This document shows positions 47,068-54,675 of a stretch of 64,000 nt of DNA, piece by piece (position 1 is the stretch's first letter; each line of letters starts with the position of its first letter). The translations under genes and the position numbers were made by a program. The DNA is from Chitinophagaceae bacterium. GTDB lineage: Bacteria > Bacteroidota > Bacteroidia > Chitinophagales > Chitinophagaceae. The notes under the pieces were generated by a model. It did not search any database, was not told the origin of the DNA, and saw only the letters and a program-made list of their open reading frames with translations. The stretch covers positions 434,001 through 498,000 of the forward strand of contig JADJPV010000001.1 of assembly GCA_016713085.1 (NCBI GenBank), given 5' to 3'.

Positions 47068-47555
47068 TGCTGTTTATAACGGATTGTTGATGATGCTATT
47101 CCGAAATTTTCTGAAACCGGTTCTGTTGACAGTTCTTTTAACCCTACTCTGATTAACGCCATGTGATGTACAGAATGCTCCAGGTTATACATCAGCTCAC
47201 GGTAATAATTCGTGTGCAGGCTTATCATCGAAGGGTCAGCATCTCCATGCCATGATTCGAGTTGTAATTCCTTATTTTGCCTGTTTACCGAAGAAAGAAT
47301 TTCAGCCAGTAACTCACCGGCAAGATCTTTATTTGTTTCTATTGCGATATCTCTTTTGCGATGATCATAACATACAATCCCTGCATCATAACCACTCATC
47401 AGGCATTGATATAATTCAATAATATGCCGCATGTGCTGACCAATAGTAGCATTGGACAAATTTTCAGAAGGAGAAATATATTGCTGCTCTGATAAGCAAG
47501 CTAATACCTCATTCAGTTGTTCAAATGATTTTTTAATAGCTGAGAATAACTCCAT
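47055..47555 (-). CDS. DinB-like four-helix protein
   Basis: A 166-aa DinB/YfiT-fold protein. The metal-site histidines of this fold are visible in GQHMRHIIELYQ and in the HSVHHMALIRVGL helix. DinB-like proteins include thiol-dependent transferases and damage-induced proteins; most are uncharacterised. It overlaps the NRDE gene by 13 bp. Intact. Confidence 0.8.
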   Translation of the reverse strand: MELFSAIKKSFEQLNEVLACLSEQQYISPSENLSNATIGQHMRHIIELYQCLMSGYDAGIVCYDHRKRDIAIETNKDLAGELLAEILSSVNRQNKELQLESWHGDADPSMISLHTNYYRELMYNLEHSVHHMALIRVGLKELSTEPVSENFGIASSTIRYKQQCAQ

Positions 47556-47574
47556 ATATCCTGGTTTATTAAAT

Positions 47575-48111
47575 TTACTTTTTTTCTGTCAAAACGTCCA
47601 GTACAACCTTCAGTTCATTTGAAATACTGTTTGTACCACCAATATTAAAATCTCTTCGTTTGATCTTAAACTCACCTGTAAACCTGAATGCACCATCCTC
47701 CGCCACTGCCTTAAAGGGGAAAACAATATCCTGATCAATTCCCTTTATTGTAAGCTTTCCAAAAAATACGAAATAACCCTCCGTTGTGGATTTTGCAATC
47801 CTCGTTGAAACAATCCTGATTAACGGATAGGCAGATACATCAAAATAATCTTCACCCCTTAAATGTTTGTCCCTTGTGCTGTTATTCGTATTAACTGTAT
47901 TTGAATTGACTGTTACATTAAAAGAAGAACCTGCAAGATTTCCCTCATCAAACTGAATTGCTCCCAAAATATCCGTAAAGCTCCCGTCAACTTTAAACCC
48001 CAGGTTATTAATTTCAAATTTTACAGCAGATCCTCTTTCAACCGGAATGAAACTTTGCGCCGGGGCAAATGATGTCACCAGGAGGAAAATCAAAAAAAGA
48101 TAATTTTTCAT
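47575..48111 (-). CDS. YceI family periplasmic lipid-binding protein
   Basis: A 178-aa exported protein with signal peptide (ends SFAPAQ) and an YceI lipocalin-like barrel: VKFEINNLGFKVDGSFTD, the SNTVNTNNSTRDKHLRGEDY signature with the following FDVSAYP, and KLTIKGIDQDIVFPF. YceI proteins bind isoprenoid or amide-type lipids. It ends the YHS-DoxX-YceI series on the minus strand. Confidence 0.9.
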   Translation of the reverse strand: MKNYLFLIFLLVTSFAPAQSFIPVERGSAVKFEINNLGFKVDGSFTDILGAIQFDEGNLAGSSFNVTVNSNTVNTNNSTRDKHLRGEDYFDVSAYPLIRIVSTRIAKSTTEGYFVFFGKLTIKGIDQDIVFPFKAVAEDGAFRFTGEFKIKRRDFNIGGTNSISNELKVVLDVLTEKK

Positions 48112-48115
48112 ACTG

Positions 48116-48841
48116 CTAATTTAGCTGATAACGAACTCCCAAAAGAAATGCAGAAACTTTATTCCTGAACCGGTCGTTGGGTTCAGGAACCTGCTGCACA
48201 TTGGTTGCAGTGCGGTATTCAGTAAACAAAAACTGATAGCCTGCTTTTACCGACCATTTCTGATTCACATTATAAACTGCAAAAAACTCAGAATTTAATG
48301 TGCCAATATCATTATCACTTATCAACAGCAAATTGAATGCCGTTGGTTTTGCGATAGAGTTTACAGCGATTGTTCCGTTGATATAGTTTACATTTTTTTT
48401 CGCCCCAAAAGAGAACCCGATGACATCAATATTAAACCCAGCGTAAAATTTTTGACTGATATGATATCCAAAATTAGCCGATACGTTAACCGCATTGAGT
48501 TGCGATGACGGCACTAATAATGAATCAAGATCCGTCTTGATATTTTCAATAAAAAAAACGGCCGGTCCCGTTCTTCCTGAAGTAATTCGTGCTGGCGCAG
48601 AAATGAAATAGTTGCTTTCTGCAAAATAAGAAGTGAATCTTATTGCGGCACCAATTTCAAAGTTCTTTTTCTTTCCAACTCCACGGAACTGTATAAAGGA
48701 AATTGCTCCTGTACCCTGCGCTTTACCAACTGATCCCGACAGATCAATCACACTGTTTGTTTTCATTCGTTCTGTTTGTGCAGTTAGTGATGAAGTACAA
48801 AAAAGTACACAGACAGACAACATTATAATTTTTATAGTCAT
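48116..48841 (-). CDS. Hypothetical outer-membrane beta-barrel protein
   Basis: A 241-aa protein starting at ATG 48841 with a signal peptide (MTIKIIMLSVCVLFCTSSLTAQ). It has alternating strands rich in aromatic ends, for example KFYAGFNIDVIGFSFGAKK and WSVKAGYQFLFTEYRT, and a terminal aromatic-containing strand (FLLGVRYQLN), as expected of an outer-membrane barrel. No named family recognised. It overlaps the DoxX gene by 4 bp and precedes yceI by 4 bp. Confidence 0.65.
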   Translation of the reverse strand: MTIKIIMLSVCVLFCTSSLTAQTERMKTNSVIDLSGSVGKAQGTGAISFIQFRGVGKKKNFEIGAAIRFTSYFAESNYFISAPARITSGRTGPAVFFIENIKTDLDSLLVPSSQLNAVNVSANFGYHISQKFYAGFNIDVIGFSFGAKKNVNYINGTIAVNSIAKPTAFNLLLISDNDIGTLNSEFFAVYNVNQKWSVKAGYQFLFTEYRTATNVQQVPEPNDRFRNKVSAFLLGVRYQLN

Positions 48842-49251
48842 TTTAGATTGGGAATAAATTTTACAAGTACTTGCTTTATCTGCGATTGAAATACAAACAG
48901 CAATATTGCACAGCAAACAAATACAACCAATGCATACATAAACAGCAGCCCTCCATCTCCCTTAATTTCAATGCCAAGTTTTGTAACATGAAAAAACAAA
49001 GCACCTCCCATTAAACCAATGCCCAGTATTGCACCAAAAGCAGTTGTTCGGGGCCATAGTAAAAGAACAGATGCAATCAGTTCAAATACGCCTGTGCCAA
49101 TTCTTCCCCATGGCTCCATACCCAGTGTACTGAATATATAAACCGATTCTTCACTTCCGGTAAATTTGAAAAATAATGTTTGCAACATAATAACAGCTGC
49201 TGCCAGCCTGAGTATCCAAAGAACCCAGTTGAGTGGTTGATTAATAGACAT
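48838..49251 (-). CDS. DoxX family membrane protein
   Basis: A 137-aa protein with four hydrophobic segments, starting at ATG 49251 (MSINQPLNWVLWILRLAAAV). Typical DoxX features are FKFTGSEESVYIFSTLGMEPWG, GRIGTGVFELIASVLLL and the third-helix MGGALFFHVTKLG. DoxX-like proteins are often tied to thiol or respiratory stress. It follows the YHS gene by 17 bp. Confidence 0.82.
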   Translation of the reverse strand: MSINQPLNWVLWILRLAAAVIMLQTLFFKFTGSEESVYIFSTLGMEPWGRIGTGVFELIASVLLLWPRTTAFGAILGIGLMGGALFFHVTKLGIEIKGDGGLLFMYALVVFVCCAILLFVFQSQIKQVLVKFIPNLK

Positions 49252-49268
49252 ACGTTTTTGGTTATTTG

Positions 49269-49710
49269 TTATAAATTTTTGATAGATGGCCATTTTACAT
49301 TTGCAGAATCAATCAATGGCATTCTGTTTTTATCCCAGAGCCCTTTCACCTTCATGTTATAATTAAAATACAGTTTTTCATTGACAATAGTCCATGTATC
49401 AGCCTGGGTTGGAGCCTTATGCCCCTGTGAAGTTCCATAAGCACAATAGCCACCAAACTGCGGCGCAAATTTTTCAGGCGCAGTTATAAAACTGTCGAGG
49501 TTTGCTTGTAGAAACAAAATTCCATTGCACATTTTTCCACTTGCAGCTGAACTCGCTGAGTCCTTTCAATGGCTTTCCCTCAATAAAAAAGGCAACGGGA
49601 TCATATCCATTGATTGCTATGCCGGATGGAGCAAACACTTCAGATGATTGAGCAGTTGCTACCTGAATAAATAAAAAGACGCTGATTATAATTGAAAAGA
49701 AAATTTTCAT
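49269..49710 (-). CDS. YHS domain exported protein 1, frameshifted
   Basis: Signal peptide (MKIFFSIIISVFLFIQVATAQ) and a YHS domain: GIAINGYDPVAFFIEGKPL, then APEKFAPQFGGYCAYGTS with conserved Cys-Ala-Tyr. The YHS fold binds metal in copper and mercury proteins. The frames are offset near 49506-49507; removing one base gives NFVSTANLDSFITAPEKF. About 147 aa. It is a paralogue of the next gene upstream, only 21 bp away. Confidence 0.78.
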
Positions 49711-49731
49711 TTTTAAATTTCTATGTTTTAA

Positions 49732-50187
49732 TTAATAAATTTTCCCCCAGTTAGCGTTTGCTCTTGCTTTCAAGTTTGTTTCATCTTTATTCCATGTCTT
49801 GAGTGTATTATTGAACAGCTTATTATAGAATAGATACAGCTGACTATTAATGATCTTAAACGTTTCCGGATCGACCTCCACTTTTTCGCCGGTTGCACCC
49901 ATTGCATAAGCACACCATCCTCCATATTGCGGTTCATATTTAGAAGGATTGCTTTTGAATTCTTCTTTGTTTGCAGCATTTGCAAACTGGTATTTCACTC
50001 CCTGGTGGTAAACCGAATTTGCTGCGATACCTTTTACAGCTTTGCCTTGCTTAAAATATGCAACCACATCATAACCCTGAACGGCAATGCCGTTTTGAAG
50101 ATTATAGACGGCCAGCCTTTTTTGATCCTGCGAAAAAACAAGCACACTTGTGAACAGGAAGAATAAAAAAAAAGATAACTCTTTCAT
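49732..50187 (-). CDS. YHS domain exported protein 2
   Basis: An intact 151-aa YHS protein with signal peptide (LFLFFLFTSVLVFSQ), followed by GIAVQGYDVVAYFKQGKAVK and SKYEPQYGGWCAYAMGATGE. It opens a probable operon YHS2-YHS1-DoxX-barrel-YceI, with a promoter 19 bp upstream of its start. The Crp-type regulator gene lies just upstream on the same strand and may control it. Confidence 0.85.
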   Translation of the reverse strand: MKELSFFLFFLFTSVLVFSQDQKRLAVYNLQNGIAVQGYDVVAYFKQGKAVKGIAANSVYHQGVKYQFANAANKEEFKSNPSKYEPQYGGWCAYAMGATGEKVEVDPETFKIINSQLYLFYNKLFNNTLKTWNKDETNLKARANANWGKIY

Positions 50188-50205
50188 TTTTTGTAATTAA
50201 TGAAA

Positions 50206-50213
50206 CAAAAGTA
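50206..50213 (-). promoter_or_regulatory. Bacteroidota -7 element of the YHS/DoxX/YceI operon
   Basis: TACTTTTG on the minus strand matches TAnnTTTG, 18 bp from the start codon of YHS protein 2. Confidence 0.6.
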
Positions 50214-50240
50214 GAATCAATAAGTATGTGGGATTGTCGG

Positions 50241-50942
50241 CTAAACGACGCTCAGGCTCTTTTGCAGATCTTTAACAGAAGGCACTTTGATAGATTGTCT
50301 TGTAACCGAAACAAGACCGGAAGTTTCAAGTTCATTAAGCATGGTTGTAACCGTTTGACGGCTGCTTCCAATCAACTGTGCAATATCCTCATGTGTAAGG
50401 AAATTCTGAATGTTGTATGTATCACCATCTTCACTGTCACCCTCTTCTTTGGCAAGCATCACAAGAAAATTAACCAGCCGGGTTTTTACATCCTTATTCA
50501 ACAAATTCACTAAACGGTTCTGAAACTTATGTAGTTTTTGCCCTACCTGTTTGCTGAAATGAAATGCAATTTCAGGCTTCTTTCGTAAGAGCTTTTCGAA
50601 ATCATCAATATTAAAAGCACAAAGCGATACATCACTTTTATAAGCCTGCGCAAATTCACCATTTAAATTATTCCGTTACAGAGAAAATTGCCCAAACACT
50701 TCCCCTTCACGGAGAATTTCTTTAATCACTTCTTTTCCTTCCTCAGCAACATATCCAATTTTAATAGTACCGCCTTTCAGAAAATACAGCTTGTTGTTCC
50801 AGGCCGAATCAAAGTACACATACTCCCCTTTTGCTGCCTCAATGAAATGATGCACAAGGTTCAGCTCCTCGTATTCCTCATCAGAAATATGGGAAAATAA
50901 ATCGTAGTTACGTATTAGCAGAAATTTCTGATCCGTACTCAT
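50241..50942 (-). CDS. Crp/Fnr family transcription regulator with in-frame stop
   Basis: The N-terminal cyclic-nucleotide-binding-type barrel (YVYFDSAWNNKLYFLKGG, EILREGEVFGQFSL) and the C-terminal winged helix (FLTHEDIAQLIGSSRQTVTT) are in the same frame. They are separated only by a TAA at 50676-50678; the residues between (SDVSLCAFNIDDFEKLL) are normal for the family. This is a nonsense codon by substitution rather than an indel. No Fnr-type Cys cluster is visible. Full length 233 aa. Effector unknown. The adjacent YHS operon is the natural target candidate. Confidence 0.8.
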
Positions 50943-50951
50943 ATCATGAAA

Positions 50952-51989
50952 TTAATCATAATCCTGCAGCAATTTAAAATGCTTTTGTGATTGCTGGAGG
51001 AACCTGTATCCTTTCTGAAAACTCCAGTAAGGATATCCATTCCGGTTATTGTACTTACTGATTTCGTAAAGTGCTTTCCAGTGTTTCAGGATTTCTTTAT
51101 AAGCATCAACCAGCTTCATGTTGCAATCATAAATATGATTTGGCTCAGCGCCGCAGCCGTTATATTCAAGAATCATTAAACTCTTTCCTGCTTTCAAATC
51201 ATCAATACTGGTTGTTTTAATATCGTAACGGCCGTAATAGAAATGCTTGGAATAATGGCTCAACTCATCAAATACATTGTGTAACTGCTCATCAATTTCA
51301 TTATGCAGGTTGGTAAATTGTGCTCCACGATTATGATTACCTGCATATGACAGGTAAAAAATATGATCCTGCTCAATTACTCTGTCGAAACGATGACCAT
51401 GACGGTGCTGCATTTCTTCAAAACGGTGCTTCGCTCTTGGATGCTGTTCAACCAGTTCTTTCAATGTCAGTTTTCCATCACCAACTACATGTAATAACTC
51501 TTTGTTAATAAACCCGCTCACAATTCCTTTTTGCTGTGTGGGGTGCCTGTAATAAAATACACTTACCTCAACCGGCAGCTCAATTAAATCCTGAACGATA
51601 TATTCAACAGGAATACGCTCATGATATTTCTTCAGTTGGTCTTCTGTATCAATTTTCCTGAAAAGGATTCCTTTCATCCCTACATCAGGCTTTACGATGA
51701 ATGGATATTGAAAACCAGCGTACTCCAGTTTTGTTTTTACTTCTTCAAACGAAAGATCATGCATCACATAGATCGTCTTGGGAATTGTATGAGGAGGCAG
51801 CTGATCGTACATTTCTTTCTTGCCTTCACCTTCAAATCCACCAAATGCAATCGTTGGATTGGAAGGAGTAAAAAACCAGATAGCCCTGCTTCTGATGATA
51901 TACCAAACCCACACAAAGCTGATGGGAAAATAAATCAAAGCAAAAGGCCAGAGTTCCCAATTCGACAAACGTTCAAAAAATTTTTTCAT
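50952..51989 (-). CDS. ATP-grasp protein, paralogue 2 (intact)
   Basis: A 345-aa protein with an N-terminal membrane segment (LWPFALIYFPISFVWVWYII), then PSNPTIAFGGFEGE and an ATP-grasp ligase body. The body includes YPFIVKPDVGMKGILFRKI (ATP-binding Lys), VVGDGKLTLKELV and the metal-binding LEYNGCGAEPNHIYD. Relatives are often labelled D-Ala-D-Ala ligase, but the similarity is to the fold only. A membrane-anchored carboxylate-amine ligase of unknown substrate is the safest reading. It has its own promoter and ends 9 bp before the Crp-type gene. Confidence 0.72.
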   Translation of the reverse strand: MKKFFERLSNWELWPFALIYFPISFVWVWYIIRSRAIWFFTPSNPTIAFGGFEGEGKKEMYDQLPPHTIPKTIYVMHDLSFEEVKTKLEYAGFQYPFIVKPDVGMKGILFRKIDTEDQLKKYHERIPVEYIVQDLIELPVEVSVFYYRHPTQQKGIVSGFINKELLHVVGDGKLTLKELVEQHPRAKHRFEEMQHRHGHRFDRVIEQDHIFYLSYAGNHNRGAQFTNLHNEIDEQLHNVFDELSHYSKHFYYGRYDIKTTSIDDLKAGKSLMILEYNGCGAEPNHIYDCNMKLVDAYKEILKHWKALYEISKYNNRNGYPYWSFQKGYRFLQQSQKHFKLLQDYD

Positions 51990-51998
51990 CATTCAGTT

Positions 51999-52006
51999 CA
52001 AAGATA
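51999..52006 (-). promoter_or_regulatory. Bacteroidota -7 element of the intact ATP-grasp gene
   Basis: TATCTTTG on the minus strand lies about 10 bp from the start codon. The spacer to the divergent CCG gene also holds an inverted repeat (ATACTGA/GATCAGTAT, near 52066-52084). Confidence 0.6.
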
Positions 52007-52172
52007 GCAGGCCGTGTTAATATTTGAACAATCAGCTGATAGTATTTCAGTACCATATCTTATATACTGAACCTGATCAGTATCATCCTTTTGATTGGAG
52101 TGTTCAAAAAACGGGAATTTTATCATACATGTTTAACTGCTTTTCCCATAGTTTTGAATTAAATTCATTTGC

Positions 52173-52952
52173 ATGCATGTATCAACAATGGCTGAAATGA
52201 TGGCCAACAATGAAACACCTGAGGTATTATTCTGGGTTGGATGTGCCGGCAGTTTTGATCAGCGGGCGCAAAAAATTACAAAAGCCTTTGCCACCATATT
52301 AGATAAGGTTGGAATTAAATTCGCTATTCTTGGCAAAGAAGAAATGTGTACGGGTGATCCTGCACGCCGGGCAGGAAATGAGTTTTTATTTCAGATGATG
52401 GCATATAATAATATACAGGTGCTGAATGGATATGGCATCAAAAAGATTGTTACTACCTGCCCGCATTGTTTTAATACACTGAAAAATGAATACCCTGCAT
52501 TGGGCGGAACATACGAAGTAGTCCATCACACCACTTTATTACAGCAACTGATTGATGAAGGAAAGATAAAACTGAAAGGAGAAGGTTCCTTCAAAGGACA
52601 GAAGATCACCTACCACGACAGTTGTTACTTAGGCAGGTCAAATAATATTTACGAAGCCCCACGAAAAGTGCTGGAAGCTCTGGATGCAGAATTAGTTGAA
52701 ATGAAACGCTGCAGGAGCAATGGACTTTGCTGCGGTGCCGGTGGTGCACAAATGTTTAAAGAAGAAGAGAAAGGTACAACAAGGGTAAACCTTGAACGCA
52801 GCAGGGAAGCCATTGAAACAGGCGCATCAATCGTTGCATCTGCCTGTCCTTTCTGCAATACAATGATGACGGATGGCGTGAAACTGGCTGAAAAAGAAGA
52901 TGAAATTAAAGTACTGGATATTGCTGAGCTGATTGCAGCAAGCTTATCATAA
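52173..52952 (+). CDS. CCG-domain (Fe-S)-binding protein, HdrB/GlpC-like
   Basis: A 259-aa cytosolic protein with two CCG-type cysteine motifs. The first half has VLFWVGCAGSFDQRAQKI, EEMCTGDPARRAGN and TTCPHCFNTLKNEYP. The second has HDSCYLGRSNNIYEAPRK, NGLCCGAGGAQMFKEEE and ACPFCNTMMTDG. Such domains bind a noncubane 4Fe-4S cluster in heterodisulfide reductase. It is the expected partner of the membrane Fe-S protein at 42804-44114. Intact. Confidence 0.88.
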   Translation: MHVSTMAEMMANNETPEVLFWVGCAGSFDQRAQKITKAFATILDKVGIKFAILGKEEMCTGDPARRAGNEFLFQMMAYNNIQVLNGYGIKKIVTTCPHCFNTLKNEYPALGGTYEVVHHTTLLQQLIDEGKIKLKGEGSFKGQKITYHDSCYLGRSNNIYEAPRKVLEALDAELVEMKRCRSNGLCCGAGGAQMFKEEEKGTTRVNLERSREAIETGASIVASACPFCNTMMTDGVKLAEKEDEIKVLDIAELIAASLS

Positions 52953-52990
52953 TTAACTACTGGAAAACCTTACCATTTAATACAGGGTTG

Positions 52991-53488
52991 ATGAAAAACC
53001 TATTTACAACATTTAACTGGAAAAATTTTCTGCAAAGAACAGGCCTGTTCCTTATTGTATTCATTATAATACGGTTGCTGGTTGATGCAATGGAGAACGA
53101 TGTATCGCTTGCAAGAATCTTCCGGCTTAGTTTTATCCGTTACCTCTTATTTGCCATGATTATCGGTTTACTTGATTCAGAAACCTGGGTTACTAAAAAA
53201 GCAGGAGACGAGAAAAAAGAAGAACCCATTCAGTTTAAAAGTTTCCGTTCTGCCCTCTTTCATTATTCCGGTGTTGGTTTTTTTATAGCCCTGCTTTGTG
53301 CAGTGATAATTAGTATTATCAGCTTACTTCGGTGGGCTTTTATTTATTTTACGGGTGATAAAAAAGCTGAGATCATTCCCGATTGGGACAAATTTCTGAT
53401 GGTGTCAGCAGCAATCGGTTTCTGCTTTGCAGGTTATGAAGCCTTCAGGAATTATGTAAGGCTCAAAAAGAAAGCAGGCCGCCCATAA
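52991..53488 (+). CDS. Hypothetical membrane protein
   Basis: A 165-aa protein with about four hydrophobic segments (LFLIVFIIIRLLV, YLLFAMIIGLL, FIALLCAVIISIISLL, VSAAIGFCFAGYEA). It follows the CCG gene by 38 bp on the same strand and may be co-transcribed with it. I do not recognise a family. ATG 52991 is preferred over TTG 52988. Confidence 0.6.
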   Translation: MKNLFTTFNWKNFLQRTGLFLIVFIIIRLLVDAMENDVSLARIFRLSFIRYLLFAMIIGLLDSETWVTKKAGDEKKEEPIQFKSFRSALFHYSGVGFFIALLCAVIISIISLLRWAFIYFTGDKKAEIIPDWDKFLMVSAAIGFCFAGYEAFRNYVRLKKKAGRP

Positions 53489-53501
53489 CCATCTCTTGTT
53501 T

Positions 53502-53509
53502 TATCTTTG
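53502..53509 (+). promoter_or_regulatory. Bacteroidota -7 element
   Basis: TATCTTTG lies 4 bp before ATG 53514, typical of nearly leaderless Bacteroidota transcripts, and supports ATG 53514 as the true start of the next gene. Confidence 0.65.
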
Positions 53510-53513
53510 CTGC

Positions 53514-54031
53514 ATGAATTTAGAATATAAGCATCTTCTCCCTGCCGACTTTGCGCCAGATTCCCGTGTATGGATCTATCAGAGCAGCCGTTTGTTTTTC
53601 CTCAGCGAAGCTTTGCAGATTGAAGACCTTCTGAATCACTTGTGGCTAACTGGAAAAGTCATGGTACACCGGTAAAAGGGTTTGGCACTTTATTTTTTGG
53701 TCAGTTTATTATCCTGATGGCCGATGAAAATGCAACAAATGTGGGCGGCTGCAGTACCGACAGCAGTGTTCATCTTATTAAGGAAATAGAAAAACTGTAT
53801 AAAGTTTCCATGTTCGACAGACAGAACCTGGCATTTGCTGTTAAAGATAAAATCGAACTGCTGCCGATGAATCAACTGCAATATGCAGTTGATAATAATT
53901 TCATTAACCCCGACAGTTTATATTTCAACAATCTTGTTCAAACAAAGGAAGAACTGGAAAATAACTGGCTGATCCCTGTAAAGAACAGCTGGCTGATTAA
54001 AAAGCTTCAGCTTAACAGGGAAAAGATATAA
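53514..54031 (+). CDS. Conserved Bacteroidota protein of unknown function, frameshifted
   Basis: ATG 53514 opens MNLEYKHLLPADFAPDSRVW, but the frame stops soon after. At 53640-53641 one T is missing; adding it gives LLNHFVANWKSHGTPVKGFG and joins the main frame (FGQFIILMADENATNVGGCS, IELLPMNQLQYAVDN). About 172 aa. Such proteins are sometimes filed as 'ABC transporter ATPase', although there is no Walker motif; I regard that label as wrong. Function unknown. Confidence 0.7.
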
Positions 54032-54331
54032 GCCTGTTTCCATTCATCCTGCATACCACTTTGCGGTAGTACGATACAACCCTGCTTATATCCGTTCATA
54101 CTCCTTTTACTTCAATTCAACAGCAGTGATTTTGGCTTAACATTTCGTTGACGCCATCTATCCCTTTATAACTCCATTCCACGCAAAAACGTCAGAATTT
54201 TGTTTTGCAGATGTAACAAAAAAACTCATTTAACGTCACATATGCACCAGTTCTTTGAAGAATATCTAAAACAGGCAAGCTAAAGTGTCAATAACTATAC
54301 AATTTTCAAAAGTTTTTGAAAATATAGTTGG

Positions 54332-54587
54332 ATGATAATTTACCCTGTTGTAACTTTGCATCGTCAAAACAAGGTACCCAAAGCTCCGGTCCAATTCGAA
54401 ACACCGCCTTTGACAGTTTACTTCGACAATCATCCCTGCTAAACTGCATATTGACAGGTACCACGTAAAAAGAAACGCTAAAAGCCAGAACGAAAAAGTC
54501 CCGATGACCAGTCAAACAGAAAAATTGACCGTTCATCAGGTTAAAAAGCCAAACAAGGTATTATGTATTGCAAAGTACCAGTTTTAA
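54332..54587 (+). CDS. Possible small basic protein (low confidence, frameshifted)
   Basis: From ATG 54332 the frame reads MIIYPVVTLHRQNKVPKAPV and LTVYFDNHP. If one C is removed from a CCC run it continues PAKLHIDRYHVKRNAKSQNE to a TAA at 54585-54587. Residue use looks protein-like. Against it: no known family, no clear ribosome-binding site, and a putative promoter that overlaps the first codons. It could be chance. Confidence 0.25.
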
Positions 54588-54591
54588 ATAG

Positions 54592-54599
54592 TATCTTTG
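54592..54599 (+). promoter_or_regulatory. Bacteroidota -7 element
   Basis: TATCTTTG 76 bp before ATG 54676 gives the next gene a leader of about 70 nt, longer than for most genes here. Confidence 0.65.
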
Positions 54600-54675
54600 T
54601 TATACAATCGAAAGAAACAAAAAACCCGAAAGGGAATAATTAATAAGAACAAGAACCTTAAACATCAAAAGTCAG

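Larger units (their letters stand above)
54032..54675. other. Long intergenic region, possible small gene and leader
   Basis: No firm gene in 644 bp. Two adjoining plus-strand frames (54332-54587) would join into an 85-residue basic peptide if one C of a CCC run is dropped. A TAACTTTG (54351-54358) and a TATCTTTG (54592-54599) both match the -7 consensus. Short A/T-rich inverted repeats lie near 54303-54322. Confidence 0.4.

Noticed and set aside
50952..51989. D-alanine-D-alanine ligase (ddl)
   Set aside because: The N-terminal membrane segment and motif spacing differ from Ddl, and there is no cell-wall gene context; only the ATP-grasp fold is supported.
53514..54031. ABC transporter ATPase
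   Set aside because: The product is about 172 aa without Walker A, Walker B or signature motifs; the name is a propagated mislabel.
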